Shown in pieces: positions 1-8,580 of a DNA stretch of 64,000 nt (positions are counted from its first letter, which is position 1; each line of letters starts with the position of its first letter). The translations under genes and the position numbers were made by a program. This DNA comes from Clostridiaceae bacterium (GTDB taxonomy: Bacteria > Bacillota_A > Clostridia > Clostridiales > Clostridiaceae): the NCBI GenBank assembly GCA_029256485.1, contig JAQSXU010000002.1, positions 62,001 through 126,000 of the forward strand, given 5' to 3'. The notes under the pieces are model-generated. The model was not told the origin of the DNA and did no database searches. It saw only the letters and a list, made by a program, of their open reading frames with translations.

Positions 1-303
1 CAGTCCATGACTGAAACAAGAATACTTGAATTAGAAGCACAATTAAAAAATGCAGTAGTAGTTGAATCAAGCAACGAAGGCAATATATTTGATGTTAATA
101 AGAAAGCTTTAGTTAAATTTTATGATATAGATGAAACTGAAGAAGTAACCTTGGTTAGTTCTGTTGAAGCAGATGTTAAGAATATGAAAATTAGTATTGA
201 GTCACCACTTGGTAAGGCTCTTTATAAATTAGAGGTTGGCAAAAAAACCCTTGTTCAATCTCCTGATGGAGAATATGAAGTAGAAGTGATAAAAATATTA
301 TAA
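1..303 (+). CDS. greA: GreA/GreB-type transcription elongation factor, C-terminal part
   Basis: The reading frame is open to the left edge, so this is the 3' part of a longer gene (family about 158 residues). The visible part begins with the end of the N-terminal coiled coil (motif TRILELEAQL) and then the FKBP-like C-terminal domain (SPLGKAL and a typical end near SPDGEYEVEVIKI). GreA binds in the RNA polymerase secondary channel and stimulates cleavage of backtracked transcripts. The catalytic coiled-coil tip lies outside the window, so activity cannot be judged. It is followed by an intrinsic terminator. Confidence 0.8.
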   Translation, partial: QSMTETRILELEAQLKNAVVVESSNEGNIFDVNKKALVKFYDIDETEEVTLVSSVEADVKNMKISIESPLGKALYKLEVGKKTLVQSPDGEYEVEVIKIL

Positions 304-320
304 GGTTTATTACTAATATT

Positions 321-359
321 AACTGTTGGCAAGTATTATTGTCAGCAGTTTTTGTTTTT
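321..359 (+). terminator. Intrinsic terminator after greA
   Basis: A 12-bp stem (arms AACTGTTGGCAA and TTGTCAGCAGTT, two G-U pairs) is followed by a T-rich run. Confidence 0.75.
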
Positions 360-461
360 AACAACAGGGATTTTATAAATGCAGTAAACAGCTTATAGCA
401 TTTATCTTATTATAATAGTAAAATTAAAAATATAGATATCTTTTCATAAGGAGGAAATTTT

Positions 462-1241
462 ATGAATTCAACACTTCAATTATTGAAAAGTCGCATTTCC
501 TTGAGAAAATACGATGATAAAGAAATTACAGATGAGGATTTAAATACTATTATTGATGCTGCTGTTGGTGCTCCAACTGCTGGAAACATGATGATGTACT
601 CTATTATAGTAATAAGAGATAAGAATAAAAAATATATTCTTAGCAAAACTTGTGATGATCAGCCTTTTATAGCTAATGCTCCAGTAATATTAATATTTGT
701 GGCGGATTACAAGCGTTGGTACGACTATTATAATTTAAGTAATGTGAAAGAATTTTGCACTAATAATAACTTATCTTTTAATGCTCCAGACATATCTAAC
801 TTGCTTTTAGCAGCCAGTGATGCATTAATAGCTGCTGAAAATGCTGTGGTAGCTGCAGAATCATTATCTATTGGTTCTTGTTATATTGGGGATATAATGG
901 AGAAATACGAGATTCATAAAGAATTATTAAAGCTTCCTGAATATACTTTTCCTGTTGCTATGCTGTGTATGGGGTATTATCCTGATAATTTGGTAAAAAG
1001 ACCTAGAGAGAGATTTAATAAAGATTATATTGTATTTGATGAAGAATACAAGACTCTTTCCCATGAAGAAATTATAGATATGTTTAGTGAAAGAGAAAAA
1101 GGTTATTTTAAGGAAAATAAATATGGTGCAGAAAATTATGCTCAAATGCATTACAGTTTTAAAACAGGTGCGAGTTTTTCTAAAGAAATGGCACGATCAG
1201 TTAAAGAAGCAATAAAACAATGGGATGGGGAAAAACTATAA
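462..1241 (+). CDS. Nitroreductase-family protein
   Basis: A 259-residue FMN-dependent nitroreductase-fold protein. The N-terminus (SRISLRKYDDKEI, then APTAGNMMMYSIIVI) is the usual FMN-binding opening of the family; the middle carries AAENAVVAAESLSIGSCYIG and VAMLCMGYYP, typical of the NfsA/FRP-like group. The C-terminal 60 residues form an extension often seen in clostridial members. These enzymes reduce nitro groups, quinones or flavins with NAD(P)H in the cytoplasm; the physiological substrate is unknown. The start follows AAGGAGG at good spacing. It converges on eutH with only two bases between the genes. Confidence 0.85.
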   Translation: MNSTLQLLKSRISLRKYDDKEITDEDLNTIIDAAVGAPTAGNMMMYSIIVIRDKNKKYILSKTCDDQPFIANAPVILIFVADYKRWYDYYNLSNVKEFCTNNNLSFNAPDISNLLLAASDALIAAENAVVAAESLSIGSCYIGDIMEKYEIHKELLKLPEYTFPVAMLCMGYYPDNLVKRPRERFNKDYIVFDEEYKTLSHEEIIDMFSEREKGYFKENKYGAENYAQMHYSFKTGASFSKEMARSVKEAIKQWDGEKL

Positions 1242-1243
1242 TA

Positions 1244-2359
1244 TTACCCTTCATAATTTAAATTATCCACTGACTTTACTTTAACTTTATTGGACTCAAG
1301 ATCATAAATATAGCAGGCTATAACAATACTTAAAATTCCAGCGGATAATTTAGATGCTATAAAGGGTACAATCATCTTTGGAGCTACATTAGAAATAAAA
1401 CCTAATTGACCTCCAAGTACAAAGGATGAACTTATACTAACTGCTGAAGCAACAACTTTCCCTTTATTGTTCATTTTTGTAAATGTCATATAAACTAATA
1501 AATTACTTGCAAGATTGCCTAATATGCCGCAAACTGCTTCTTCATTTACTCCAATATATTTACCAAGCTTGGTAAATATACTATTAAAAACTTTATTTAA
1601 TATCATAATCATTGGATATGCCCCTGCCAAAACTATAGATATTTTACCAACAATGCTAATTGATTCATTTATAGGGGTGAGACCTTTTATATATTCATAG
1701 CCAGTTATAGAATTGATTCCCTGAAGTATTAACCCAAATATACTTAAATAAAAAATCCCCTTGCCAAACATGGTTATTATTTTTAAGGAAATTTTAGAAA
1801 AATAAAGAAGTCCTGTAGAGCATAATAAAGCGAGAACAATAATTGGGGTAAGGTTCCAAATTAAAACAAAATAATTTATTCCCTGCAGCATTCCGCCAAT
1901 AAAAGCACCAAAAGGTATTGTAATCAGCCCTGCTATTACACCTTTTGCGTAATACTTATAGTCTTCTTTTGATATTATACTCATGGCCAATGGTATGCTG
2001 AAACTTATAGCAGCACCCAGATTGGATGCAAGTATAACTCCGGAAAATAAGCTCATTTCATTGGAAGCTGATAATATTTTCGATAATTGAAATGCTCCCA
2101 TATCCGTTGCCAATAAGGAAGATGGAATAATGGATGGATCAATTTTTATGAGATGAGCTAGTGGATTTAAAAAAATAGATATTAATTTTGACATCATGGG
2201 GATAAAGGAGTAAATACCAACCATAGCCATAGCTAAAGGGCCCATGGCTTTTATTCCCTCTTCAAATTTTTCTCCTATTTTAAATTTGTTATCTAAAATA
2301 TAATCTATTCCACCAATTACAAAAAAAATACATATGGTATACAATACTAATTTATTCAC
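1244..2359 (-). CDS. eutH: Ethanolamine permease EutH, isolated
   Basis: A 371-residue polytopic membrane protein with about ten hydrophobic segments. It matches EutH along its length: FEEGIKAMGPLAMAMVGIYS near residue 33, ATDMGAFQLSKIL, GAYPMIMIL and NLASNLL. EutH imports protonated ethanolamine when it is scarce. The GTG start is supported by AGAGGT seven bases upstream. No other eut gene is adjacent; a propanediol (not ethanolamine) microcompartment lies 30 kb away. It may serve eut genes elsewhere or have another amine or alcohol substrate. Confidence 0.85.
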   Translation of the reverse strand: MNKLVLYTICIFFVIGGIDYILDNKFKIGEKFEEGIKAMGPLAMAMVGIYSFIPMMSKLISIFLNPLAHLIKIDPSIIPSSLLATDMGAFQLSKILSASNEMSLFSGVILASNLGAAISFSIPLAMSIISKEDYKYYAKGVIAGLITIPFGAFIGGMLQGINYFVLIWNLTPIIVLALLCSTGLLYFSKISLKIITMFGKGIFYLSIFGLILQGINSITGYEYIKGLTPINESISIVGKISIVLAGAYPMIMILNKVFNSIFTKLGKYIGVNEEAVCGILGNLASNLLVYMTFTKMNNKGKVVASAVSISSSFVLGGQLGFISNVAPKMIVPFIASKLSAGILSIVIACYIYDLESNKVKVKSVDNLNYEG

Positions 2360-2456
2360 TTTTAATACCTCTTAATTTAATGTAAATTTAACTACTATTC
2401 TAAAGATATTATATAATAATTTTCAATAAGTATATACAAAATAGAGAAGCCTTTTA

Positions 2457-3080
2457 CTAATTAATGACTTCTCTATTATAACACTTTAAATATTTATTTA
2501 TTTCCTTTGATATAACTTGAAAAAGTTCCTTATCTTTTTTGTCTAATGCTCCATCTGCAAAGGCATATAAAGCATTTAAATAAAGCTTGTCCTTTTCACA
2601 TTTTTTTATAGGATAGAGTATTCTTTCTGCAATAAAGTCTAAATTAGTATTAGCATAATTTTCGTGTTCTCTATGATTAAGAATGCTTTCCAATATTTTT
2701 AAATAACTTTTTAATTCATAACGATGTAATGAAAAAAATACTTTTAGTCCATTTGTTGTATTGCAGACTAATTTAACATGACTCTTATCAAGACTTTTAA
2801 TATTTATGATTTCGCTGTTTCCTGCATTAAATATACTTTCATTACTTTTACATTGTAACAAATAATTTTTAATAAATAATGTGTATTGCTGCAGCTTATC
2901 ATAATTTAAATCAATAGAAATTTTATTCAATTCTCCATCTAGTTTTCTGCAGAAACAAATGCAGTAGCTATCTTTACCATTAATATACTTATGATGATAA
3001 ATCTTTAATTTGTCAGTTAATTTGTTTAATGCCCTTTGCGGAACTAATTCCATACCATAACTAATTTTTTTACTTTTCAT
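2457..3080 (-). CDS. Hypothetical protein
   Basis: I do not recognise this 207-residue protein. It is soluble, basic and mixed alpha/beta in character, with Cys pairs near residues 40-45 (YCICFC). The middle resembles a PH/WYL-like beta sheet region and the C-terminal third is helical (AERILYPIKKCEKDKLYLNALYAFADGALDKKDKELFQ). The start at 3080 is chosen because GGAGAG lies five bases upstream; an in-frame ATG at 3095 overlaps that site. It stands alone between eutH and a divergent DUF1294 gene. Confidence 0.6.
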   Translation of the reverse strand: MKSKKISYGMELVPQRALNKLTDKLKIYHHKYINGKDSYCICFCRKLDGELNKISIDLNYDKLQQYTLFIKNYLLQCKSNESIFNAGNSEIINIKSLDKSHVKLVCNTTNGLKVFFSLHRYELKSYLKILESILNHREHENYANTNLDFIAERILYPIKKCEKDKLYLNALYAFADGALDKKDKELFQVISKEINKYLKCYNREVIN

Positions 3081-3258
3081 AACAACTCTCCTCATAACAT
3101 TCTTGTTATATTATAATATATAATTTTGAATTATAGTATTTTTAAATAATATTAAAAATATTCTAATAATATAGGACAATTTGTCGAAAGTTATTATTTT
3201 TGTTTTTTATTAAATACAGTTATAATTGTTTTAGCTATATTACAGAGAGGTGTTTATT

Positions 3259-3531
3259 TTGAAGTTTTTTTTAATTTACTTAATAATTATTAATTTATAT
3301 GGAATTTTCTCCATGTATACAGATAAATCACTTGCTATTAAGGGCCAGTGGCGTACGCCAGAAGCCAAATTTTTTGCTATTGCAGCTTTATTTGGAAGTT
3401 TAGGTATTTGGATTGGCATGTATTTATTCAGACATAAAACAAAACATTTTAAGTTTGTAGTTTTTATTCCTTCTATACTAGCGATGCAAATATATATTTT
3501 TTTCACTTATATTATTAAGGTATTACCTTAA
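3259..3531 (+). CDS. DUF1294 family small membrane protein
   Basis: A 90-residue membrane protein. It has an N-terminal hydrophobic segment, the family core DKSLAIKGQWRTPEAKF, a glycine-bearing second segment (FGSLGIWIGMYLFRHKTKH) and a final hydrophobic helix. The RTPE and FRHKTKH motifs are diagnostic of DUF1294, whose function is unknown. A TTG start at 3259 is preferred because AGAGG ends eight bases before it; a GTG at 3250 overlaps that site. Confidence 0.75.
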   Translation: MKFFLIYLIIINLYGIFSMYTDKSLAIKGQWRTPEAKFFAIAALFGSLGIWIGMYLFRHKTKHFKFVVFIPSILAMQIYIFFTYIIKVLP

Positions 3532-3552
3532 TAATATAAGTTCTTTATGGAA

Positions 3553-4842
3553 TTAAGGATTTATTCTTGTTCTGTCCCTAGGAAATAAAGTAGTTAATCG
3601 CACATTATTTATTCCTATGAGTTGAGCTGTTAATCTTTCTAAGCCAATTGCAAAACCACCGTGTGGAGGCATCCCATACTTAAATGCATCTAAATAAGTA
3701 CTATAACTTTCAGGACTTAGCCCTTTTAATTTAATATTTTCAATTAGCATTTCATAATCATGAATTCTTTGACCACCTGTGGTAATTTCTAGCCCTCTAA
3801 AAATCAAATCAAAACTATGAGTTGATTTTTCACCGCAGGGCATTGTATACATTGGTCGTTTACTTCTTGGATAATTTGTTAGAAACACAAAGTCAGAATT
3901 ATACTTTTCCTTAAAATATTTTCCTATTAGTTTTTCTCCTTGTGGATTTAAGTCCTCATCCAATTCATTTTCACCATATTGTTCTCTCAATATTGTAAGT
4001 GCATCTTCAAGCTTCAAGCAGGGTATTTTTTCCATAATGCCTGGTATTTTTACATTCAGCTCCTCAATTTCTTCACTACATTCTTTTTTTACCTTATTAA
4101 ATATAAATTTCAACATTTTTTCTTCAAGTTCCATTAGGTCAAACTCATCCTTTATAAATGCCATTTCCATATCTAGACTAACATATTCGTTCAAATGCCT
4201 TAAAGTATTATGCTCCTCTGCCCTATATACCTGCCCAATTTCAAATACTCTTTCAAATCCAGCTGATACCATCATTTCCTTATAAAATTGGGGACTTTGC
4301 GCTAGATATGCATCATTTTCAAAATATTTTATTTTAAATAATTGAGTTCCGCCCTCTGTACCTTGATTTACAATTTTCGGTGTAAAAATTTGTATAAATC
4401 CTTCTTTTTTTAAGTATTCTAAAAATCCTTGAGACAATACAGATTGTATTTTGAATATAGCTTTGTTCTTATGATGTCTTAAACTTAATACTCTGTTATT
4501 TAATATTTTATCAAGATTTGCCTCCATTTCATCAATATTAATTTCAATTGGCAAATCATATTTAACCTTAGAAATCATATTAATTTTCTTTACTTGTATT
4601 TCTACTTCTTTATTATCCTTATTTTTTAATACTGGGATTCCTATAACCTCAATAACACTTTCTAATTTTAAGCCTTTTGTATTAAATTCATTATTATCAA
4701 TTACACATTGGATAATTCCACTGCCATCTCTTAAAAGTAAAAAGCTAACTTTACTTAATTTTCTTATTCTAAACACCCATCCTTTTAAAGAAATTTCTTT
4801 GCCAATCAGGTTAAATGCTTCTTTAATTAATTTTCTATCCAT
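3553..4842 (-). CDS. aspS: Aspartyl-tRNA synthetase, archaeal/non-discriminating type
   Basis: A 429-residue class II synthetase with an N-terminal OB-fold anticodon domain (about 1-105) and catalytic domain. Its length and end motifs (GFAIGLERL then TLFPRDRTRINP) are those of the short archaeal-type AspRS, not the 590-residue bacterial AspRS, and FPRD distinguishes it from AsnRS (FPRTPGR). In clostridia this type is often a second AspRS that charges tRNA-Asp and sometimes tRNA-Asn for transamidation; which applies here cannot be read from sequence alone. The T-box leader upstream has an apparent GAC (Asp) specifier, which fits AspRS. Start follows GGAGAG. Confidence 0.85.
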   Translation of the reverse strand: MDRKLIKEAFNLIGKEISLKGWVFRIRKLSKVSFLLLRDGSGIIQCVIDNNEFNTKGLKLESVIEVIGIPVLKNKDNKEVEIQVKKINMISKVKYDLPIEINIDEMEANLDKILNNRVLSLRHHKNKAIFKIQSVLSQGFLEYLKKEGFIQIFTPKIVNQGTEGGTQLFKIKYFENDAYLAQSPQFYKEMMVSAGFERVFEIGQVYRAEEHNTLRHLNEYVSLDMEMAFIKDEFDLMELEEKMLKFIFNKVKKECSEEIEELNVKIPGIMEKIPCLKLEDALTILREQYGENELDEDLNPQGEKLIGKYFKEKYNSDFVFLTNYPRSKRPMYTMPCGEKSTHSFDLIFRGLEITTGGQRIHDYEMLIENIKLKGLSPESYSTYLDAFKYGMPPHGGFAIGLERLTAQLIGINNVRLTTLFPRDRTRINP

Positions 4843-4883
4843 TTTTACACTCTCCTATTTTATAAAATTATATAAATAAGAAA

Positions 4884-5252
4884 CGCCCCAGGAGAATAAT
4901 CTCCTGGGGCGATAAATTCCGCGGTGCCACCCAGCTTTTCTATATAAAAATTAAGTAAGCATATTTAAAGAAGCAGCGCGCTTATATAACTTCAGTAAAT
5001 AAAAAAACTCCTACTCCATTTAGGAGTGAGAGTTTATACCCACGGTACCATCCTACTTAACCTTTATAAGGTTCTCTTTAATCTTTTTAACGGTAGATTA
5101 CCGACTTAATCAAAAATAACTTCGATTAAGTTTCTCCAGGGTGTCTTTCAAAAACATTTTTCTTATTAGGTTCTCACCATCCCTAATTCTCTTTAAATAC
5201 TAAATGTAATTTACTCTTCCTATCACAGAAACATTTATTTATATTACATTTG
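4884..5252 (-). promoter_or_regulatory. T-box leader of aspS with two antiterminator/terminator modules
   Basis: The leader has a Stem I region with an apparent specifier GAC (complement of 5143-5145) in the context GAAA-GAC-A, matching the usual layout. T-box sequence 1 (AGGATGGTACCGTGGG, complement of 5039-5054) is followed by terminator 1 (5001-5034). About 70 bases later a second T-box sequence (GGGTGGCACCGCGG, complement of 4919-4932) is followed by a very strong terminator 2 (4884-4911). The variable base opposite the tRNA discriminator is U in module 1 and C in module 2; C pairs fully with the G73 expected of tRNA-Asp. Only one Stem I is apparent. Confidence 0.85.
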
Positions 5253-5280
5253 ATTATAATACTTTAAATTAATTTGTCAA
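5253..5280 (-). promoter_or_regulatory. Sigma-A promoter of the aspS T-box leader
   Basis: Perfect -35 TTGACA (complement of 5275-5280), 16-bp spacer, perfect -10 TATAAT (complement of 5253-5258). Confidence 0.85.
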
Positions 5281-5333
5281 CATATGTTTTAAGTCACTCT
5301 TAACTGGTTTTATCTAAGACATTAGCTTTAAAC

Positions 5334-5361
5334 AAAAAATAACAACATATTGCTGCTATTT
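5334..5361 (-). terminator. Intrinsic terminator of the beta-lactamase-fold gene
   Basis: On the minus strand a 12-bp stem containing two G-U pairs (AAATAGCAGCAA with TTGTTGTTATTT) runs into a T-rich tract; it overlaps the stop codon. Confidence 0.6.
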
Positions 5362-6312
5362 TTCATCATCTATAACATTGTCATATATTACCTTAGATAC
5401 TTGTCCAATTAATTCATTTGCGTTAGTTGTGTTTTTGGTAAAAATAACAAGAATATATGGATTTTTAGTAAATACAATTCCTATATCATTTACATACTCA
5501 TTATAGTCGCCTATTTTATGAGCAACTATCTGCTGAGGAATTAATCTGTCTATTCTGTCATGATAAACTGTATTTTTCATTAAATTAATTAAAGTTTCAT
5601 AGTAAGGATTATTATCTGGATTTTCATATAACCTTTTTAAAATTTTAAATGAATCATCAGCAGTTGTATAATTATCATTATGATTTACTGAATGTCCTAC
5701 TAAGCTTTCCAAATAATCATATCTATTATCAATTCCAACTCTGTCTAACAGCATATTTATAGCTATATTATCAGAATATACTATAGAATACATACTTAAA
5801 TTGCTTAAACTTCTAGGCTGCGATAAATCCTGACCCTGCAGAATTCCAGCACCATCTTCATAATCTTCAGATGTATATGTCAATTTCTCGCTTACATTTA
5901 TTTGTCCCTTATATATCATATCGTATAGAAGCATATTTATAGGAACTTTTACAGTACTTGCGGCTAAATAGCTGTCATTTTCATTTATTTTTATACTTGT
6001 ACCTGAGTTAATATCATAATATACTAATGCAACATTATCTATATTACTTCCAACAGTGTCCTCAATTTTACTTTTTAGGTCATTTAATCTAGAACTGCTA
6101 TTAAGGAAATTTACCTGCCTGGCTGCCTTTTTCTTGTTTATTATTATACTTTGATTTTCATATATACTTTCTGTATTTAATGTATTGATCTTACCAGACT
6201 CAATTATATTATTGGTTTTTGCATTTATTTTGGAAGTATTATATATTAATGGAGCTGATATAAGAAAAAATAATATTAAATCAGTTAAATATACCTTAAT
6301 TTTATTTCTCAT
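5356..6312 (-). CDS. Class A beta-lactamase-fold serine hydrolase
   Basis: A 318-residue exported or membrane-anchored protein: a hydrophobic segment at about 9-24, a linker, then a penicillin-binding/class A beta-lactamase-like domain from about 75. Seen motifs are SxxK (S119-T-V-K122), SDN (180-182) and a KTG-equivalent KIG (266-268). The omega-loop Glu (E166 of class A enzymes, ExxLN) is not evident: that region reads SVNHNDNYTTADD. Acylation chemistry is therefore intact but the usual deacylation base seems missing. It may be a cell-wall or penicillin-interacting hydrolase rather than a true beta-lactamase. Confidence 0.75.
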   Translation of the reverse strand: MRNKIKVYLTDLILFFLISAPLIYNTSKINAKTNNIIESGKINTLNTESIYENQSIIINKKKAARQVNFLNSSSRLNDLKSKIEDTVGSNIDNVALVYYDINSGTSIKINENDSYLAASTVKVPINMLLYDMIYKGQINVSEKLTYTSEDYEDGAGILQGQDLSQPRSLSNLSMYSIVYSDNIAINMLLDRVGIDNRYDYLESLVGHSVNHNDNYTTADDSFKILKRLYENPDNNPYYETLINLMKNTVYHDRIDRLIPQQIVAHKIGDYNEYVNDIGIVFTKNPYILVIFTKNTTNANELIGQVSKVIYDNVIDDEK

Positions 6313-6430
6313 AATTTAAGTAACCTCTGTAAACATCAGTATAAAACTCTTATTATAAGCATATACTATATATATTAATAAAAAATATTGCAATTATTAA
6401 AATAATATTAATTATTAATAATTTTCAATA

Positions 6431-6458
6431 AAAAATGCTGTCTTATGACAGCATTTTT
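6431..6458. terminator. Bidirectional terminator after pepD
   Basis: Stem AAAAATGCTGTC / GACAGCATTTTT with a TTAT loop; works in either direction. Confidence 0.8.
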
Positions 6459-6461
6459 ACA

Positions 6462-7922
6462 TTATTGTATGTCTTTTAGCACTTCAATTAAATATTCCCA
6501 GGTTCTTCTCACTGATGAAATACTCATATGTTCATTTGGTGTATGTACATCATATAAGTTAGGTCCAAATGAAATCATATCTAATTGACCAAATTTCTCC
6601 CCAAATAATCCACATTCAACTCCAGCGTGTATAGCTGTAATTTCAGGCTTTTTATGATATAATCTTTCATAAACTTCTATGAACGTCTCTCTAATCCTTG
6701 AGTTTGGATTATATGACCATTCAGGATAATTAGATTCAGTACTTATGCCAATTCCAATTATCTTAGCTAATACAGCTATTCTATTATATATTTCATTCTT
6801 CAAACTTCTAACTGAACTCCTGATTGCACTTACAAATTCTATTGTATCATCTGAAGTTAACACTACGCCTATATTTAAAGAACTTTCAACAAGTCCTTTA
6901 ATTTCCATACTCATTGTCATTATCCCATTTGGAACTAAATATAAATAATCAACTAAAGCTTTTTGAGCTGCTGAAGAAAGTGTTTTTTTAGGCATTAATT
7001 GCAGCTGATGGAAATGAATTTCTATGTCAGAGTCACTGGATCTATATTCAGTCTTAAATATTTTCTCAAATTCAGTAATTTTATTTAGAATATTATGCTT
7101 ATCTTCTTGGCTAATTAACATAATAACTTCATTTTCTCTTGGTATGGCATTATGCTTTGAACCACCATTTATAGAGCATATACTTAAATTAAAGTTATTG
7201 GTTAAATCATTTAAAATACGTCCCATAAGTTTATTTGCATTTGCTCTTCCTTTGTCGATTTCCATACCAGAGTGTCCGCCTTTTAAGCCTCTTATTCTAA
7301 GTGCAAAAGGTATTAAATTATTACTTGGTTTCTCCCATTGTGCCTTTATCTTTGCTCTTACAGTCATTCCACCTGCACAACTTACAAGTAACTTCCCTTC
7401 CTCCTCTGAATCTATATTTATTAATATACTTCCATCTAAATCTTTAGGATCTAATGACATTGCTCCGTCCATACCTGTTTCTTCTGATGTAGTAGCTAAC
7501 ATTTCAATAGCAGGATGAGGTATATCATTAGCTGCCAAAATTGCCATACCCATTGCCAGTGCTATTCCATTATCTGATCCTAAGGTAGTTCCAGAAGCGT
7601 ATACCATATCATCAACTACTTTTAATTTCAGTGGATCATTTAAAAAATCATGTTCTACATTTTCTTCTTTTTCACAAACCATATCCATATGACCTTGTAT
7701 AATTATTGAGGGTTTGTTTTCATATCCTTCAGTAGCTTTCTTTTTAATAATTACATTTAATGCTTTATCCTGAATTACCTGCAGATTATGTTCTTTTGCA
7801 AAGGATACAAGATAATCACTTACCTTTTTCTCATTTCCAGAACCTCTTGGGATTTGTGTTAATTCCTCGAAATATTTATATACATCTTTCGGTTCAACAT
7901 GATCTAAAACTTTATTTTTCAT
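6462..7922 (-). CDS. pepD: Cytosol non-specific dipeptidase (aminoacyl-histidine dipeptidase)
   Basis: A 486-residue M20-family zinc peptidase of the PepD type. Metal-binding motifs are visible: GHMDMVCEK near residue 79, GSDNGIALAMG near 117, TTSEETGMDGA near 145 and HAGVECGLFGEKF near 435; GLKGGHSGMEIDKGR is the dimerisation-domain signature. It hydrolyses dipeptides such as Xaa-His in the cytoplasm. Length is full for the family. It is monocistronic, with a strong terminator just downstream. Confidence 0.93.
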   Translation of the reverse strand: MKNKVLDHVEPKDVYKYFEELTQIPRGSGNEKKVSDYLVSFAKEHNLQVIQDKALNVIIKKKATEGYENKPSIIIQGHMDMVCEKEENVEHDFLNDPLKLKVVDDMVYASGTTLGSDNGIALAMGMAILAANDIPHPAIEMLATTSEETGMDGAMSLDPKDLDGSILINIDSEEEGKLLVSCAGGMTVRAKIKAQWEKPSNNLIPFALRIRGLKGGHSGMEIDKGRANANKLMGRILNDLTNNFNLSICSINGGSKHNAIPRENEVIMLISQEDKHNILNKITEFEKIFKTEYRSSDSDIEIHFHQLQLMPKKTLSSAAQKALVDYLYLVPNGIMTMSMEIKGLVESSLNIGVVLTSDDTIEFVSAIRSSVRSLKNEIYNRIAVLAKIIGIGISTESNYPEWSYNPNSRIRETFIEVYERLYHKKPEITAIHAGVECGLFGEKFGQLDMISFGPNLYDVHTPNEHMSISSVRRTWEYLIEVLKDIQ

Positions 7923-8135
7923 TATTCTATCATTCCCCTCTATATAATCGTTTACTAAATAATATTACTATATTTATATTTCAACATAAATTGGATAAAA
8001 AATCAATACTTGTAAAGCTAATTTTAACAATAAATATAATTATATTAAATTAATTATAAAATAGATATATTTATGCAAATTTTATAACATTAATGACTTT
8101 TATGTACCATTTTATATTTTATACTTAGATATTAA

Positions 8136-8438
8136 TTAATTTTTATTTAAATCAGCTGGTTCTTTGTTTTTTTCCATTTCATTTTGCTTTTTCTCTTGTT
8201 CTAACTGATGGATTCTTTTTAGCAGCTGCTTATTCTCATACTTTATTTTAAATTCTCTTTTAATTCCTAGTAGTGCTGCTATAATGGCGCCAGTTGCTGC
8301 AGAAATAAATATAATTAAAGCTAAAGAAACATTAATATTTGTAAATAATAAATTTATTGAAATAGCTGCTGCATTTTGAATAGCAAATATTGAAATCAAC
8401 AATGCAAATATTAATGAAATTATAAATGCAAATCTCAT
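8136..8438 (-). CDS. LapA-domain (DUF1049) membrane protein
   Basis: A 100-residue protein with two hydrophobic helices (about 1-25 and 38-60), the second containing SAATGAIIAALLG, then a charged coiled-coil tail (ENKQLLKRIHQLEQEKKQ). This is the lipopolysaccharide-assembly-protein-A-like family, found also in Gram-positives, where its role is unknown. It lies alone between pepD and pyc. Confidence 0.75.
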   Translation of the reverse strand: MRFAFIISLIFALLISIFAIQNAAAISINLLFTNINVSLALIIFISAATGAIIAALLGIKREFKIKYENKQLLKRIHQLEQEKKQNEMEKNKEPADLNKN

Positions 8439-8530
8439 AAATCTTTCACCTCAACTTTTATTAATCATAGATATGTAAATTATATCATTATTATATATTT
8501 GTTTCCATAATAATTATTTTACTAAAAAAA

Positions 8531-8580
8531 ATTTATCCCAGCATACATTTTAGCTAATAAATGCATACTGGGATAAATTT
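8531..8580. terminator. Intrinsic terminator of pyc
   Basis: A long imperfect stem (TTTATCCCAGCATACATTT pairing with AAATGCATACTGGGATAAA) overlapping the pyc stop and followed on the minus strand by a run rich in T. Confidence 0.75.

Noticed and set aside
927..1151. Long antisense frames over many genes (for example inside eutH, pyc, pdu genes)
   Set aside because: Each lies over a well-supported gene, lacks a ribosome site and has low-complexity hydrophobic composition expected of shadow frames.
3553..4842. Asparaginyl-tRNA synthetase
   Set aside because: The FPRD motif near the C-terminus and the GAC specifier favour aspartate; AsnRS has FPRTPGR.
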